Assembly (NCBI RefSeq): GCF_009720145.1 | Contig: NZ_CP046252.1 | Coordinates: forward strand, 1,922,001-1,986,000 | DNA: 64,000 nucleotides | DNA from: Sphingobium sp. CAP-1 | Lineage (GTDB): Bacteria > Pseudomonadota > Alphaproteobacteria > Sphingomonadales > Sphingomonadaceae | Direction: 5' to 3' | In this document: piece by piece, positions 1 through 9,213 of the stretch | How the letters are laid out: each line of letters opens with the position of its first letter | Position numbering within the stretch: position 1 is the first letter of the stretch | Notes under the pieces: generated by a model | Told to the model about the DNA's origin: nothing | What the model saw: only the letters and a program-made list of their open reading frames with translations | Databases searched by the model: none | Made by a program: the position numbers and the translations under genes

Positions 1-200
1 TGTTCATGGCGACCCATCTGGGCGTCCCGGTGTCGACCACCCATACCATTACCGGCGCGATCGTTGGCGTGGGCGCATCACGCCGTCTGTCGGCGGTGCG
101 CTGGAACGTCGCGTCGAGCATCATCGTCGCCTGGGTCGTGACCCTGCCCGCCGCCGCCGCGATCGGTGCGCTGTTCTACTGGCTGACCAGGTTATTCTGA
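1..200 (+). CDS. PiT-family inorganic phosphate transporter, C-terminal fragment
   Basis: The reading frame is open from the left edge to a TGA at 198-200, so only the last ~65 residues are present. They contain a histidine/threonine-rich stretch (GVPVSTTHTITGAIVGVG) like the conserved C-terminal repeat of PiT phosphate permeases, followed by one hydrophobic membrane segment. The family moves inorganic phosphate across the inner membrane with a cation. The start and the N-terminal repeat lie outside the window. A hairpin terminator follows 20 bases downstream. The family call is good. Substrate affinity and partner genes (often a PhoU-like protein upstream) cannot be judged from here. Confidence 0.8.
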   Translation, partial: FMATHLGVPVSTTHTITGAIVGVGASRRLSAVRWNVASSIIVAWVVTLPAAAAIGALFYWLTRLF

Positions 201-218
201 TCGACAGAGTTTGAAATG

Positions 219-255
219 AAAAGGGCGCAGGCGTGATCCCGCGCCCTTTTCTTTT
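219..255 (+). terminator. Rho-independent terminator after the PiT permease
   Basis: A perfect 10-bp inverted repeat, AAAAGGGCGC (219-228) with GCGCCCTTTT (241-250), encloses a 12-base loop and runs into a T-rich tract (TTTTCTTTT). It sits just after the permease stop codon. The A/T symmetry could also stop leftward transcription of the small gene at 276-461. Confidence 0.8.
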
Positions 256-275
256 GTCACAATCCTTGCGCCCGA

Positions 276-461
276 TCAGGCGACCCGGCCGAGCCGGTGA
301 TAGAGATTGGCATATTTGACCGATTCCGGCTGGTCCTGCACTTCCTTCAGATAATGAGCGATGGCGGTGCGGATCAGGCCGAAATCCTCCTGGCTGAACA
401 CCGCGCGCGAGCGAGCGGGCTGGGGGTGGCCGGTGGTCTGTTCGATCGTGTCGGTGGTCAT
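276..461 (-). CDS. small conserved-looking hypothetical protein
   Basis: A 61-residue basic protein of unknown function, transcribed leftward and divergently from the XRE regulator. I chose the ATG at 461 because an AAGGA sequence lies about seven bases upstream. The frame stays open further upstream to 575, but the codons there overlap the regulator's operator palindrome. The C-terminal half looks like a mixed helical domain (SQEDFGLIRTAIAHYLKEVQ), with no cysteine or membrane segment. A perfectly symmetric promoter/operator lies between this gene and the regulator, so the two may be co-regulated. I do not recognise a family. Confidence 0.5.
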   Translation of the reverse strand: MTTDTIEQTTGHPQPARSRAVFSQEDFGLIRTAIAHYLKEVQDQPESVKYANLYHRLGRVA

Positions 462-567
462 CCTCTTGTCCTTCATCGCTGGCCCATCGATCGGGCTATG
501 AACAGCGAAATAGACAGTTGCGCGAACCTGCGTAAGGCCGATGAGTGGCCGCAAGTCATAATCATAT

Positions 568-603
568 TTGGTCATTATGTCATTCTATGACATAATGACT
601 TCA
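568..603 (+). promoter_or_regulatory. operator palindrome and likely leaderless promoter of the XRE regulator
   Basis: TCATTATGTCA (572-582) is mirrored exactly by TGACATAATGA (588-598) around a 5-base centre, ending four bases before the ATG at 603. The right arm contains a -10-like CATAAT (591-596), with TTGGTC (568-573) 17 bases upstream as a weak -35. A start site seven bases after the -10 would fall on the ATG, and no Shine-Dalgarno sequence is present. By symmetry the other strand also carries CATAAT, toward the small gene on the left. Inference: autoregulatory operator with a leaderless transcript. Confidence 0.6.
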
Positions 604-2006
604 TGGCAGAACTGACCGACCGCAAACTCTATCTTGGTCCCAAGCTGCGCGTGCTGCGCCGCGAACTGGGGCTGAACCAGACGCGCATGGCCGAGGAACT
701 GGGCGTGTCGCCCAGCTACCTCAACCATCTGGAACGCAACCAGAGGCCGCTGACCGCGCAGATGCTGCTGCGGCTCGCCAACACCTATGACATCGACATT
801 CGCGATTTCACCGCCACCCCAGCCGAGGGCGGGCCGGGCGAACTGAGCGAGATATTGTCGGACGCGCTGGTCCGCGACATCGGCATCGCCCGCGACGAAG
901 TGCTGGAGGTTGCGGAAAATTATCCCGGCGTCAGCGAGGCGATCGCCCGCTTCTACCGCGCGCTGGGCGATCTGCGCCGCCTGCCGGGCGAGGCGACGGA
1001 CCGCAGCGGCCCCGCGCCGCTGGTCGCGCCGGTCGACTGGCTGCGCGAAACCATCGCGCGGGCGGGCAATCATTTCGCGGAGATCGATGCGGGCGCGGAG
1101 AGCCTGGCCGCGACCTTGCCCGACGATCCGGCGCTGTTGCAGGCGGAATTGCGCGCGCGGTTGAAGGAGCGGCATGGCATGAGCGTGCAGGTCGTGCGGG
1201 CCGACATATTGGCCGGCACGCTGCGCCATTATGACATGCACCGGCGGCGGCTGATGCTGAGCGAACGGTTGCCGGCGTCGGGCCGGCTGTTCGCCATCGC
1301 CTATCATCTGTGCGCGCAGGAACTGGCCGAGGCGATCGCCGCCCAGATCGCCCGTGCCGCGCCGCCCGACGAGGATAGCCGCCGCCTCGCCAGCATCGCG
1401 CTGACCAACTATGCCGCCGCTGCCTTGGTCATGCCCTATGACCGGTTCCGGCAGGCGGCCGAACAAAGCCGCCACCACATCGCCCTGCTGCGCGACCGCT
1501 TCGGCGTGTCCACCGAGCAGGTCGCCCATCGCCTCACCAGCCTCAACCGCACCGGCGCGCGCGGCATCCCCTTCTTCATGGCGAAGATCGACCGGGCCGG
1601 CATATTGTCCAAGCGCTTCGATGGCGAAGCCTGGCCCTTCGCCCGTTTTGGCGGCACCTGCCCGCGCTGGGACGCGCTGGGCGCGCACCTGCCGGACCGG
1701 GTGACGCCGCAACTGATCGAGACGCTGGACGGCAAGCGATTCCTGACGCTGGCGATCGGCCTGCCGCAGGGGGAGGCGCGCGGCCGGTCGGTGATCGCGC
1801 TGGGCTGCGAGGCGAAACATGCGGGCCGCATTGGTCATGCCGACGGCATCGATGCGGACAAGGGCGAGGCGACCGAGGTCGGGCCGACCTGTCATCTGTG
1901 CGAACGCCGCGCCTGCCCCGACCGCGCCCTGCCGCCGGTCACGCGGGCGCTCGACCTGCATAGCTATGAGCGGACGGCCGCGCCCTTCCCGTTCCGGCGG
2001 GTGTGA
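603..2006 (+). CDS. XRE-type transcriptional regulator with IrrE-like and DUF2083 domains (short-chain acyl regulator type)
   Basis: 467 residues, the usual length for the ScfR/RamB-like family. Residues ~9-65 form an XRE helix-turn-helix (GLNQTRMAEELGVSPSYLNH). Residues ~150-290 resemble an IrrE/ImmA domain but lack the zinc-binding HExxH (the site reads IAYHLCAQEL), so protease activity is unlikely. The C-terminal part carries a cysteine-rich segment, CHLCERRAC, at residues 430-438. Characterised relatives control acetate, propionate or glyoxylate-cycle genes in response to acyl-CoA. No isocitrate lyase is in the window, so the target here is inferred only. A perfect palindrome abuts the start codon, which suggests autorepression. 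Confidence 0.85.
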   Translation: MAELTDRKLYLGPKLRVLRRELGLNQTRMAEELGVSPSYLNHLERNQRPLTAQMLLRLANTYDIDIRDFTATPAEGGPGELSEILSDALVRDIGIARDEVLEVAENYPGVSEAIARFYRALGDLRRLPGEATDRSGPAPLVAPVDWLRETIARAGNHFAEIDAGAESLAATLPDDPALLQAELRARLKERHGMSVQVVRADILAGTLRHYDMHRRRLMLSERLPASGRLFAIAYHLCAQELAEAIAAQIARAAPPDEDSRRLASIALTNYAAAALVMPYDRFRQAAEQSRHHIALLRDRFGVSTEQVAHRLTSLNRTGARGIPFFMAKIDRAGILSKRFDGEAWPFARFGGTCPRWDALGAHLPDRVTPQLIETLDGKRFLTLAIGLPQGEARGRSVIALGCEAKHAGRIGHADGIDADKGEATEVGPTCHLCERRACPDRALPPVTRALDLHSYERTAAPFPFRRV

Positions 2007-2013
2007 AAAAGGC

Positions 2014-2442
2014 TTATTGCGGGGCCAGCGCGTCCATGATCTGGCGGACGGGGCTGATGTCATAGCCCGCCGCCGCCGCCTGCGCCGCCAGCACATCGGC
2101 ATTGTCGCCGGCGCGGGCGCGGGTCAGCGACCAGAGCAGGGTGCTGCGCGTGCCGGAGCGGCAATAGGCCAGAATCTTGCCATCCCCCGCCTGTTCCAGC
2201 GCGGCGGCCATGCCGTCAAGCTGCCACGGCGCGAAGCCGCCATGCGACACCGGCACCGCGACATAGGCGATGCCCGCCGCCTGCGCCGCCGCCTCGATCT
2301 CCGCGCCGTTGACCTGCCCCGGCTCCTCATCGTCCGGGCGGTTGTTGACGATCAGGGTCACGCCCTGCGCCCTGGCCTGCGCCACCTGTTCGACGCTGAT
2401 CTGCGGGGCGACGAGGACGCGGTCGGTGAGCTTGCGGAACAT
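2014..2442 (-). CDS. DUF442 / TIGR01244-type sulfur-transferase (BLH-like phosphatase fold) protein
   Basis: 142 residues from the ATG at 2442, which has an AGGAG ribosome site at the right spacing; an open frame continues upstream but lacks this support. The protein carries the DUF442 pattern: N-terminal MFRKLTDRVLVAPQIS, the NNRPDDEE motif, and a cysteine-arginine phosphatase/rhodanese-like loop AYCRSGTRSTLLW near residues 94-106. Relatives are stand-alone versions of the domain fused to sulfide dioxygenases (Blh), linked to sulfide oxidation or persulfide handling. No sulfide-oxidation gene is adjacent here, so the role is open. It converges on the XRE regulator with a 7-base gap. Confidence 0.8.
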   Translation of the reverse strand: MFRKLTDRVLVAPQISVEQVAQARAQGVTLIVNNRPDDEEPGQVNGAEIEAAAQAAGIAYVAVPVSHGGFAPWQLDGMAAALEQAGDGKILAYCRSGTRSTLLWSLTRARAGDNADVLAAQAAAAGYDISPVRQIMDALAPQ

Positions 2443-2534
2443 GGACTTCTCCTTTGCGCGAGCCATGCGCCGGGCGGGCGCGGGTTTCAAGCGATTTGGC
2501 CGCGATCCGGGCGGCGGGAATAGGATTTGTCGCC

Positions 2535-2569
2535 CTTAACTTCGCACTTTTCCCGCAAGTTTTGACATT
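2535..2569 (-). promoter_or_regulatory. 35-bp motif shared with the fnr upstream region (copy A)
   Basis: This 35-base stretch aligns without gaps to 44943-44977 (29 of 35 identical). Shared blocks are ACTTCGCAC, TTTCCCGC and GACATT. Both copies lie roughly 80-135 bases upstream of a leftward start codon, here that of the DUF442 gene. It could be a promoter element, a regulator site or a dispersed small repeat. Confidence 0.45.
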
Positions 2570-2656
2570 ATATTTCCTATTTTCGATATATAATATCCAA
2601 TGCCCGGCAATCATAGCAAGCCCGCCGCCGATAGGACAGGCGAGCGGATCGGCCGA

Positions 2657-4429
<1,773 letters not shown>

Positions 4430-4523
4430 GGGGGAGCCTTAGCGGCTGAGGTGGTGCGGGGCCAGCCTGTGTTGCGCCATGATGATCGCAGGGGATGATA
4501 TGGGTGGGTGGCGGACTGGCTAC

Positions 4524-4646
4524 TTCCAATCCTCCCCTGGAAGGGGAGGTGGCTGGCCAAAGGCCAGACGAAGGGGTGTCACCCTATCGTTAGGGTGACA
4601 CCCCTCCACCACTTCGTGGTCCCCCTCCCCTTACAGGAGAGGAATC
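4524..4646. repeat. compound palindromic intergenic repeat (CCTCCCC/GGGGAGG family)
   Basis: A nested inverted repeat fills the first part of the 376-base spacer upstream of recQ. CTCCCC/GGGGAG arms sit at both ends, and a long inner palindrome at 4571-4604 has arms AGGGGTGTCACCCTA and its complement around a short centre. No ORF of quality lies in it. Its G/C-rich arms resemble those of the repeat at 58666-58764, suggesting a dispersed REP-like family. Confidence 0.7.
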
Positions 4647-4684
4647 TATGTCGCAAAATGGTCGTTAGCCATCATCCCCTCTTT

Positions 4685-4768
4685 CGTCATGCCGGGCTTG
4701 ACCCGGCATCCCGCTTCCGTCCGAGCGCAACAGAAGAAGCGGGATCCCGGCTCATGGCCGGGATGACG
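4685..4768. repeat. imperfect inverted repeat (GTCATGCCGGG...CCCGGGATGAC family)
   Basis: The left arm 4685-4717 (beginning CGTCATGCCGGG) and right arm 4736-4768 (ending GCCGGGATGACG) are near-complementary over about 33 bases, around an 18-base centre. Both arms contain a smaller internal hairpin. It is a REP-like intergenic element, unrelated in sequence to the neighbouring repeat at 4524-4646. Confidence 0.75.
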
Positions 4769-4805
4769 TTGGCTCTTCTCCGGCTTCTGGTCGACGCCTG
4801 CCGAA

Positions 4806-5078
4806 CTATGCTGAGCGCACCATGTTGATTAGAATCAATCGGTTTTCTACCATCCCACTCCAGCACCATACCCCGGAAAGACCTTCGACAGCCGTTAGGT
4901 CATCTTTTCCTGCGGCTGCCTCGCACGCGATTAAGACGGCATCGTCCCCCATCGGCCTCTCGCGCCGCAGCATCTCACTCCACGCGATGAGCGCCTGTTG
5001 CTCGTTGGGAGCATGAACCTGCGAAAGATATGTTCCGCCAGCAAATTCACACATGATCGTAAAAAGCTGAGTGGTCAT
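4806..5078 (-). CDS. hypothetical protein
   Basis: 90 residues beginning MTTQLFTIMCEFAGGTYLSQ. The composition is balanced and protein-like (no runs of Arg/Pro/Ala typical of shadow frames here), and base use is less GC-biased than in neighbours. No signal peptide or membrane span is evident. There is no clear Shine-Dalgarno before the ATG at 5078; the internal ATG at 5054 is an alternative start. It ends next to the repeat at 4685-4768. No family was recognised. The lower GC could mean recent acquisition or weak selection. Confidence 0.55.
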   Translation of the reverse strand: MTTQLFTIMCEFAGGTYLSQVHAPNEQQALIAWSEMLRRERPMGDDAVLIACEAAAGKDDLTAVEGLSGVWCWSGMVENRLILINMVRSA

Positions 5079-5157
5079 GACATCGGGTTAGCGTTCGCTT
5101 CCGGCCAACGCAATTTGTGCGATCAATGGCAATTTATGGTCGACCGAAACAGCCCCC

Positions 5158-5478
5158 TTACCCCACCGGGTCGAGCAGACAACCCCAGCCGGGTTTGAAG
5201 CGCGCGGTGCGGGTGGCGAGCAGCGGCACGCTGGCTTTGACGGCGCGGTCCTCCGGCAGGTCGGTCAGGCGGACCATTGCCATGCCCGGTTCCTTGTCGG
5301 CGGCGCAACTGCCCATGGCGCGGCCTTCGACATAGCGGCAGGAACAGCCGATCCGCGCGCCATAGGCCGCGCCCAGCGCCGCGCGCGCGCGCAGGCTGGT
5401 CCAGTTCCATGCCAGTGCGCCAAGCAGCAGCATCGCGACCAGCGCGCCCGATATTCCCCATTTCCGCCGAACCGCCAT
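5158..5478 (-). CDS. putative membrane-anchored exported amidase-like/unknown protein
   Basis: 106 residues from the ATG at 5478. One N-terminal membrane segment (WGISGALVAMLLLGALAW) precedes an exported domain with conserved-looking cysteines in GCSCRYVEGR and GWGCLLDPVG. It is divergent from the serine hydrolase at 5516, with only 37 bases between the two starts, so they share a promoter region. The arrangement suggests joint function in the periplasm, for example with the hydrolase. I do not recognise a characterised family. The start upstream at 5565 is unlikely because it would overlap the hydrolase gene. Confidence 0.6.
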   Translation of the reverse strand: MAVRRKWGISGALVAMLLLGALAWNWTSLRARAALGAAYGARIGCSCRYVEGRAMGSCAADKEPGMAMVRLTDLPEDRAVKASVPLLATRTARFKPGWGCLLDPVG

Positions 5479-5515
5479 GGCTCTTTTTCCCGCTGCTGTG
5501 TAAGGGCGCCGGCTT

Positions 5516-6640
5516 ATGCAGATCGACAGCCGAATCGTAAAGCGTCTTGGGATAGGCGCCGGCATCGCCGCGCTGGTGGTGGCGGGAACATTGGTCGGGC
5601 GGGCGCAGCAGGACGACGCGCCGGTCTATACCGTCGCGTCCGACGCCGTGGTCGGGGAAAGCGCGCTGCGCGGGGCGATCGATCCGCTGTTCGATGCGGA
5701 TGCGATGGGGCAGACCCGTGCGTTGCTGGTGATGCGCGACGGGCAGGTGATCGCCGAACGCTATGCGCCCGGCTTTGGCCCCGACACGAAATTGCTGTCC
5801 TGGTCGATGGCCAAGAGCGTGACGGCGGTGCTGGTCGGGCTGATGGTGGCGGACGGACGGCTGGCGCTCGATTCGCCGGTGCCGGTGCCGGCCTGGAGCC
5901 AGCCGGGCGACCCGCGCGGGCGCATCACGCTGCGGCAATTGCTGACGATGAGTTCGGGCCTCGACCATATCGAGGATGGCGCGCCGGTCATGAATGGCGA
6001 CACGGTGCGGATGCTGTTCACCGACGGCGCGCAGGACATGGCCGCCTATGCCGAGGCCAAGCCGCTGGCCCATGCGCCGGGCGAGGCGTTCGCCTACTCG
6101 ACCGGCAGCAGCATGATCCTGACCGACCTGATGACGCGGATGCTGACCAATAGCGCCGATCCCGATGTGCGGCGGCGGGCGATGCAGATGTTCATCGACG
6201 GGCGACTGAAGGCGCCGGGAAAGCTGCCCAGCCTGACGGCGGAATATGACGCCAATGGCACGATGATCGGCGGCAGCATCGTGCATATGACCGCGCGCGA
6301 CTATGGCCGCTTCGGCGACCTGCTGCGGCGGCGCGGCCGATCGCCCAGCGGGCACCAGATATTGCCGGAAAAATGGATCGACCTGATGACCACCCCGTCG
6401 GCGCGCAACAGCGCCTATGGGCTGCATATCTGGCTCAACCGCGACAGCAGCGACAGCGCGCTGATGCCGGGGCAGGCGCCCGCCAGCCTGTTCGGCTGCG
6501 TCGGGCATAATGGCCAATATATATTGATTTCGCCGGCGCAGCGGCTGACCGTGGTGCGGATCGGCATGTCACCCGACAAGGACCAGCGCCGCGCGGTGCG
6601 CGGGGCGCTGGCCAAGCTGATCGGGCTGTTTCCGGGTTAA
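5516..6640 (+). CDS. serine hydrolase of the beta-lactamase/penicillin-binding family
   Basis: 374 residues. An N-terminal hydrophobic segment (LGIGAGIAALVVAGTLVG) probably acts as signal or anchor. The class C beta-lactamase-type SxxK motif is SMAK at residues 97-100, followed by a YST-type second motif (FAYSTGSS). The later core (NGTMIGGSIVHMTARDYGRFG) is typical of esterases and 6-aminohexanoate-dimer hydrolase relatives. Such proteins hydrolyse esters or amides in the periplasm; the substrate cannot be predicted. It is divergent from the small anchored protein at 5158-5478 and overlaps the convergent phzF-like gene by three bases at the stop codons. Confidence 0.85.
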   Translation: MQIDSRIVKRLGIGAGIAALVVAGTLVGRAQQDDAPVYTVASDAVVGESALRGAIDPLFDADAMGQTRALLVMRDGQVIAERYAPGFGPDTKLLSWSMAKSVTAVLVGLMVADGRLALDSPVPVPAWSQPGDPRGRITLRQLLTMSSGLDHIEDGAPVMNGDTVRMLFTDGAQDMAAYAEAKPLAHAPGEAFAYSTGSSMILTDLMTRMLTNSADPDVRRRAMQMFIDGRLKAPGKLPSLTAEYDANGTMIGGSIVHMTARDYGRFGDLLRRRGRSPSGHQILPEKWIDLMTTPSARNSAYGLHIWLNRDSSDSALMPGQAPASLFGCVGHNGQYILISPAQRLTVVRIGMSPDKDQRRAVRGALAKLIGLFPG

Positions 6641-7434
6641 AGGTAGAAGCGGCCTTCGATGATAGTGCGGCAGGCGCCGGTCAGGATGACGCGGTCGCCC
6701 GCCAGCGTGCAGCCCAGCCGGCCGCCGCGCGCCGACGCCTGAAAGGCGCTGATCCGGGTCTTGCTCAGTCGTGCCGCCCAGAAAGGGGTGAGCAGGCAAT
6801 GGGCCGATCCCGTCACCGGATCTTCATCGACGCCGCCGCCCGGCACGAAAACGCGGCTGACGATGTCGCTGTCCTCGCCCGGTGCGGTGGCAATCAGCAT
6901 GATGTCGCCCAGCGCCTTCAACGCCGCATAGTCGGGGGTCAGGGCGCGCACGGCAGCGGCATCGGGGAAGAGGAAGAGACTGTAGCCGCCATCGCGCCAG
7001 TGCGATTCGAGCGGTGCGCCGCCAAGGCCCGCAGCAAGATCGGGCAGCGCCTTGGCCGCCATATCCCACGCCGGGAGCGAGAGCGCATAGCCCTCTGCTT
7101 CGCGCGTGACGGTCAATATCCCCGCCTTGCGCGTGCGGAAGCGGATGGGCGCATCCTGCATGAGGACATGGCCGCTCGCCAGCGTGGCATGACCGCACAG
7201 CTTGATCTCCACGGCGGGGGTGAACCAGCGCAGGTCATAGTCCGCGTCTGGATCGTCCGGCGTCGGCACGGTGAAAGCGGTTTCGGAGAGATTATTCTCC
7301 TCTGCAATGGCCTGAAGCGTGGCGTCGTCCAGCCAGGCGTCGAGCGGCATCACGGCGGCGGGATTGCCGGTGAAGGGCGCGTCGGCGAAGGCGTCGACCT
7401 GGGTGAAAGCCAAACTGGTCATAGGTCTGGTCAT
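6637..7434 (-). CDS. PhzF family epimerase/isomerase-like protein
   Basis: 265 residues, normal for the family. The N-terminal signature reads FTQVDAFADAPFTGNPAAV, then NNLSETAF with the acidic residue expected of the PhzF active site. The mid-protein motif is GHATLASGHVL, and DPVTGSAH begins the second lobe of the diaminopimelate-epimerase-like fold. Members catalyse proton shifts or isomerisations on small molecules. Stand-alone copies outside phenazine clusters, like this one, have no assigned substrate. The ATG at 7434 has an AGGA about nine bases upstream; an internal ATG lies at 7422. Confidence 0.88.
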   Translation of the reverse strand: MTRPMTSLAFTQVDAFADAPFTGNPAAVMPLDAWLDDATLQAIAEENNLSETAFTVPTPDDPDADYDLRWFTPAVEIKLCGHATLASGHVLMQDAPIRFRTRKAGILTVTREAEGYALSLPAWDMAAKALPDLAAGLGGAPLESHWRDGGYSLFLFPDAAAVRALTPDYAALKALGDIMLIATAPGEDSDIVSRVFVPGGGVDEDPVTGSAHCLLTPFWAARLSKTRISAFQASARGGRLGCTLAGDRVILTGACRTIIEGRFYL

Positions 7435-7548
7435 GAGCGGCTGTCCTGTGCGGTGTCGCCCCCGTCATGCCGCCCGCCGCGCCGCGCCGACAGGGCCGCG
7501 CGCCAGCCAATGGCCTGCCTGTCCCTGATTCTGGCGCACAAACGAAAT

Positions 7549-7576
7549 GGGCCAGCCATGGGTGCATGGCTGGCCC
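7549..7576 (-). terminator. Rho-independent terminator for leftward transcription downstream of aroC
   Basis: A perfect 11-bp stem, GGGCCAGCCAT (7549-7559) with ATGGCTGGCCC (7566-7576), and a 6-base loop. On the minus strand it is followed by ATTTCGTTT. It lies 205 bases after the aroC stop, leaving room for a long 3' UTR or a small RNA. A second hairpin (GCGTTTTT/AAAAACGC, 7631-7651) lies between. No convincing protein gene occupies 7435-7780. Confidence 0.6.
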
Positions 7577-7630
7577 GTGTCGCGGCGTTCAGGGGACGTT
7601 TTGACCGTCAATCCGCGCTTTTTAATCACA

Positions 7631-7651
7631 GCGTTTTTGCAAGAAAAACGC
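7631..7651. repeat. short perfect hairpin in the aroC downstream region
   Basis: GCGTTTTT (7631-7638) pairs exactly with AAAAACGC (7644-7651) around a 5-base loop. It lacks a T-tract positioned as in a classical terminator on either strand. It sits between aroC and the terminator at 7549-7576, so it would be part of an aroC 3' UTR or an independent small RNA. Confidence 0.4.
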
Positions 7652-7780
7652 ATGGACGCACGGTGACGCTCCCCAGGCTTACGCTCTGCCGCTCGCCCTC
7701 CCGCGGGCGATGCAGTCATCCTATCGTAACAGAGCCGAGTCGTCTCGTTCTTTCGCAACCCACCGCTTCGGTTCGGCGCG

Positions 7781-8863
7781 TCATTCGCCGCATTGGGCGC
7801 GGTGGAGCAGCTTCTGGTCGGCCAGCACCAGCGCCATCATCGCTTCCACCACCGGCACGCCGCGAATGCCGACGCAGGGGTCGTGCCGCCCCCTGGTGAT
7901 GATGTCGGACGCAGCGCCTTCCCGCGTCACCGTCTCCACCGGGATCAGGATCGAACTGGTCGGCTTGAAGGCGACACGGATCTTGACCGGCTGGCCGGTG
8001 GAAATGCCGCCCGCAATGCCGCCCGCATGGTTGGCCAGGAAGATCGGGCCATCACCAGGTTGTTGGGGATTGGGCCGCATGGGATCGGCATTCTGTTCGC
8101 CGCGCAGCCGGGCGGCGGCGAAGCCATCGCCAATCTCCACGCCCTTGACCGCGTTGATGCTCATCATCGCGCTCGCCAGTTCGCTGTCGAGCTTGGCGTA
8201 GAGCGGCGCGCCCCAACCGGCCGGCACGCCGCTGGCCACGCATTCCACGACCGCGCCGAGCGACGATCCGTCAAGCCGCGCGCTATCGACCAGCGCTTCC
8301 CAGCGGTTGGCGGCATCGACATCGGGGCAGAAGAAGGGGTTCTGGCCGATCTGCGCCGGATCGAAATTGGCGTAGTCGATCGCGTCGCCGCCGATTTCGC
8401 TGACATAGGCGAAGATGTCGACTTCGGGGATCACCGCGCGGGCGACCGCGCCGGCCGCAACCCGGCTGGCGGTTTCGCGCGCCGACGATCGCCCGCCGCC
8501 GCGATAGTCGCGAAAGCCATATTTGGCGTCATAGGCATAATCGGCATGGCCGGGGCGATAGGCCTTGGCGACCTCCGAATAATCTTTCGAACGCTGGTCG
8601 GTATTTTCGATCATCAGGCTGATCGGCGTGCCGGTGGTCCGCCCTTCGAACACGCCCGACAGGATGCGCACCTCGTCCGCCTCGCGCCGCTGGGTGGTGA
8701 ATTTGGAGGTGCCGGGCTTGCGCAGGTCAAGCCAGGGCTGAATGTCCGCCTCGCTCAGCGCCAGCCCCGGCGGGCAGCCGTCCACGACGGCGCCGATCGC
8801 CGGGCCATGGCTCTCGCCCCAGGTGCTGAAGCGAAAGACGCGACCGAAACTGTTGAAACTCAT
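7781..8863 (-). CDS. aroC: chorismate synthase
   Basis: 360 residues, the usual size. The N-terminal signature is SFGRVFRFSTWGESHGPAIG; RPGHADYAYDAKYGFRDYRGGGRSSARETA and GSSLGAVVE follow, with RHDPCVGIRGVPVVEAM near the C-terminus. The enzyme makes chorismate from 5-enolpyruvylshikimate 3-phosphate with reduced FMN, the last common step to aromatic amino acids and folate. The start codon overlaps the stop of the DUF2442 gene as ATGA (8860-8863), so translation is probably coupled. It is the last gene of a leftward operon starting at the dnaJ-like gene. Confidence 0.97.
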   Translation of the reverse strand: MSFNSFGRVFRFSTWGESHGPAIGAVVDGCPPGLALSEADIQPWLDLRKPGTSKFTTQRREADEVRILSGVFEGRTTGTPISLMIENTDQRSKDYSEVAKAYRPGHADYAYDAKYGFRDYRGGGRSSARETASRVAAGAVARAVIPEVDIFAYVSEIGGDAIDYANFDPAQIGQNPFFCPDVDAANRWEALVDSARLDGSSLGAVVECVASGVPAGWGAPLYAKLDSELASAMMSINAVKGVEIGDGFAAARLRGEQNADPMRPNPQQPGDGPIFLANHAGGIAGGISTGQPVKIRVAFKPTSSILIPVETVTREGAASDIITRGRHDPCVGIRGVPVVEAMMALVLADQKLLHRAQCGE

Positions 8864-9213
8864 TCTGCTGCTTCACTATCCCAATCGGAGCCGAAACGCT
8901 GCGCCATATAGGCCACGCTGCCGAAGCGGCCGGCGAGCAGCCCCTCCACCGTCAGGTCGGCATCCAGTTCTTCCCAATGCAGGCCAAAACCGGCCCCTGC
9001 AATCTCGACCTTTTCCAACTGGCCGGCATTCGCCCGTTCCAGCCCCTGCGCCAGAGCGGCGGGGAAAGAAAAGGTCGCGCCGCTGACCAGATCGATCACG
9101 ACATGGCCGCTGCCCCGGTCATAACGCGCGGCGCGGGCGCGAGGCTTGATCGCCAGATCATGCTCGCCACGCCGCACGGCCTCTTCAAACTGGGACTGGG
9201 TCAGCTCACCCAT
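8860..9213 (-). CDS. DUF2442 domain protein (partner of DUF4160)
   Basis: 117 residues from the ATG at 9213; longer upstream frames merely overlap the DUF4160 gene. The core matches the DUF2442 pattern: an amphipathic start (GELTQSQFEEAVRRGE), a strand with YDRGSGHVVIDLVSGATFSFP, a segment around ALAQGLERANAGQLEKVEIAGAG, and LHWEELDADLTVEGLLAG. DUF2442 genes commonly sit next to DUF4160 genes in what is suspected to be a toxin-antitoxin-like or nucleic-acid-binding pair. The start overlaps the DUF4160 gene by eight bases and the end overlaps aroC by four, so all three are translationally linked. Biochemical function is unknown. Confidence 0.82.
   Translation of the reverse strand: MGELTQSQFEEAVRRGEHDLAIKPRARAARYDRGSGHVVIDLVSGATFSFPAALAQGLERANAGQLEKVEIAGAGFGLHWEELDADLTVEGLLAGRFGSVAYMAQRFGSDWDSEAAE

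Noticed and set aside
603..2006. reading the XRE/IrrE-like protein as an ImmA-type protease or toxin-antitoxin component
   Set aside because: The HExxH zinc site is missing, and the length and C-terminal domain fit the metabolic regulator family.
585..2102. 505-residue open frame antisense to the XRE regulator
   Set aside because: Composition is dominated by Arg, Ala, Gln and Gly without any family motif. It is an opposite-strand shadow of a well-supported gene.
4524..4768. CRISPR array
   Set aside because: The repeats here and elsewhere are isolated inverted repeats. There are no evenly spaced direct repeats with unique spacers and no cas genes.
7465..7758. possible small protein downstream of aroC
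   Set aside because: Basic, low-complexity sequence crossing a terminator hairpin, with no ribosome site. Better explained as untranslated RNA.
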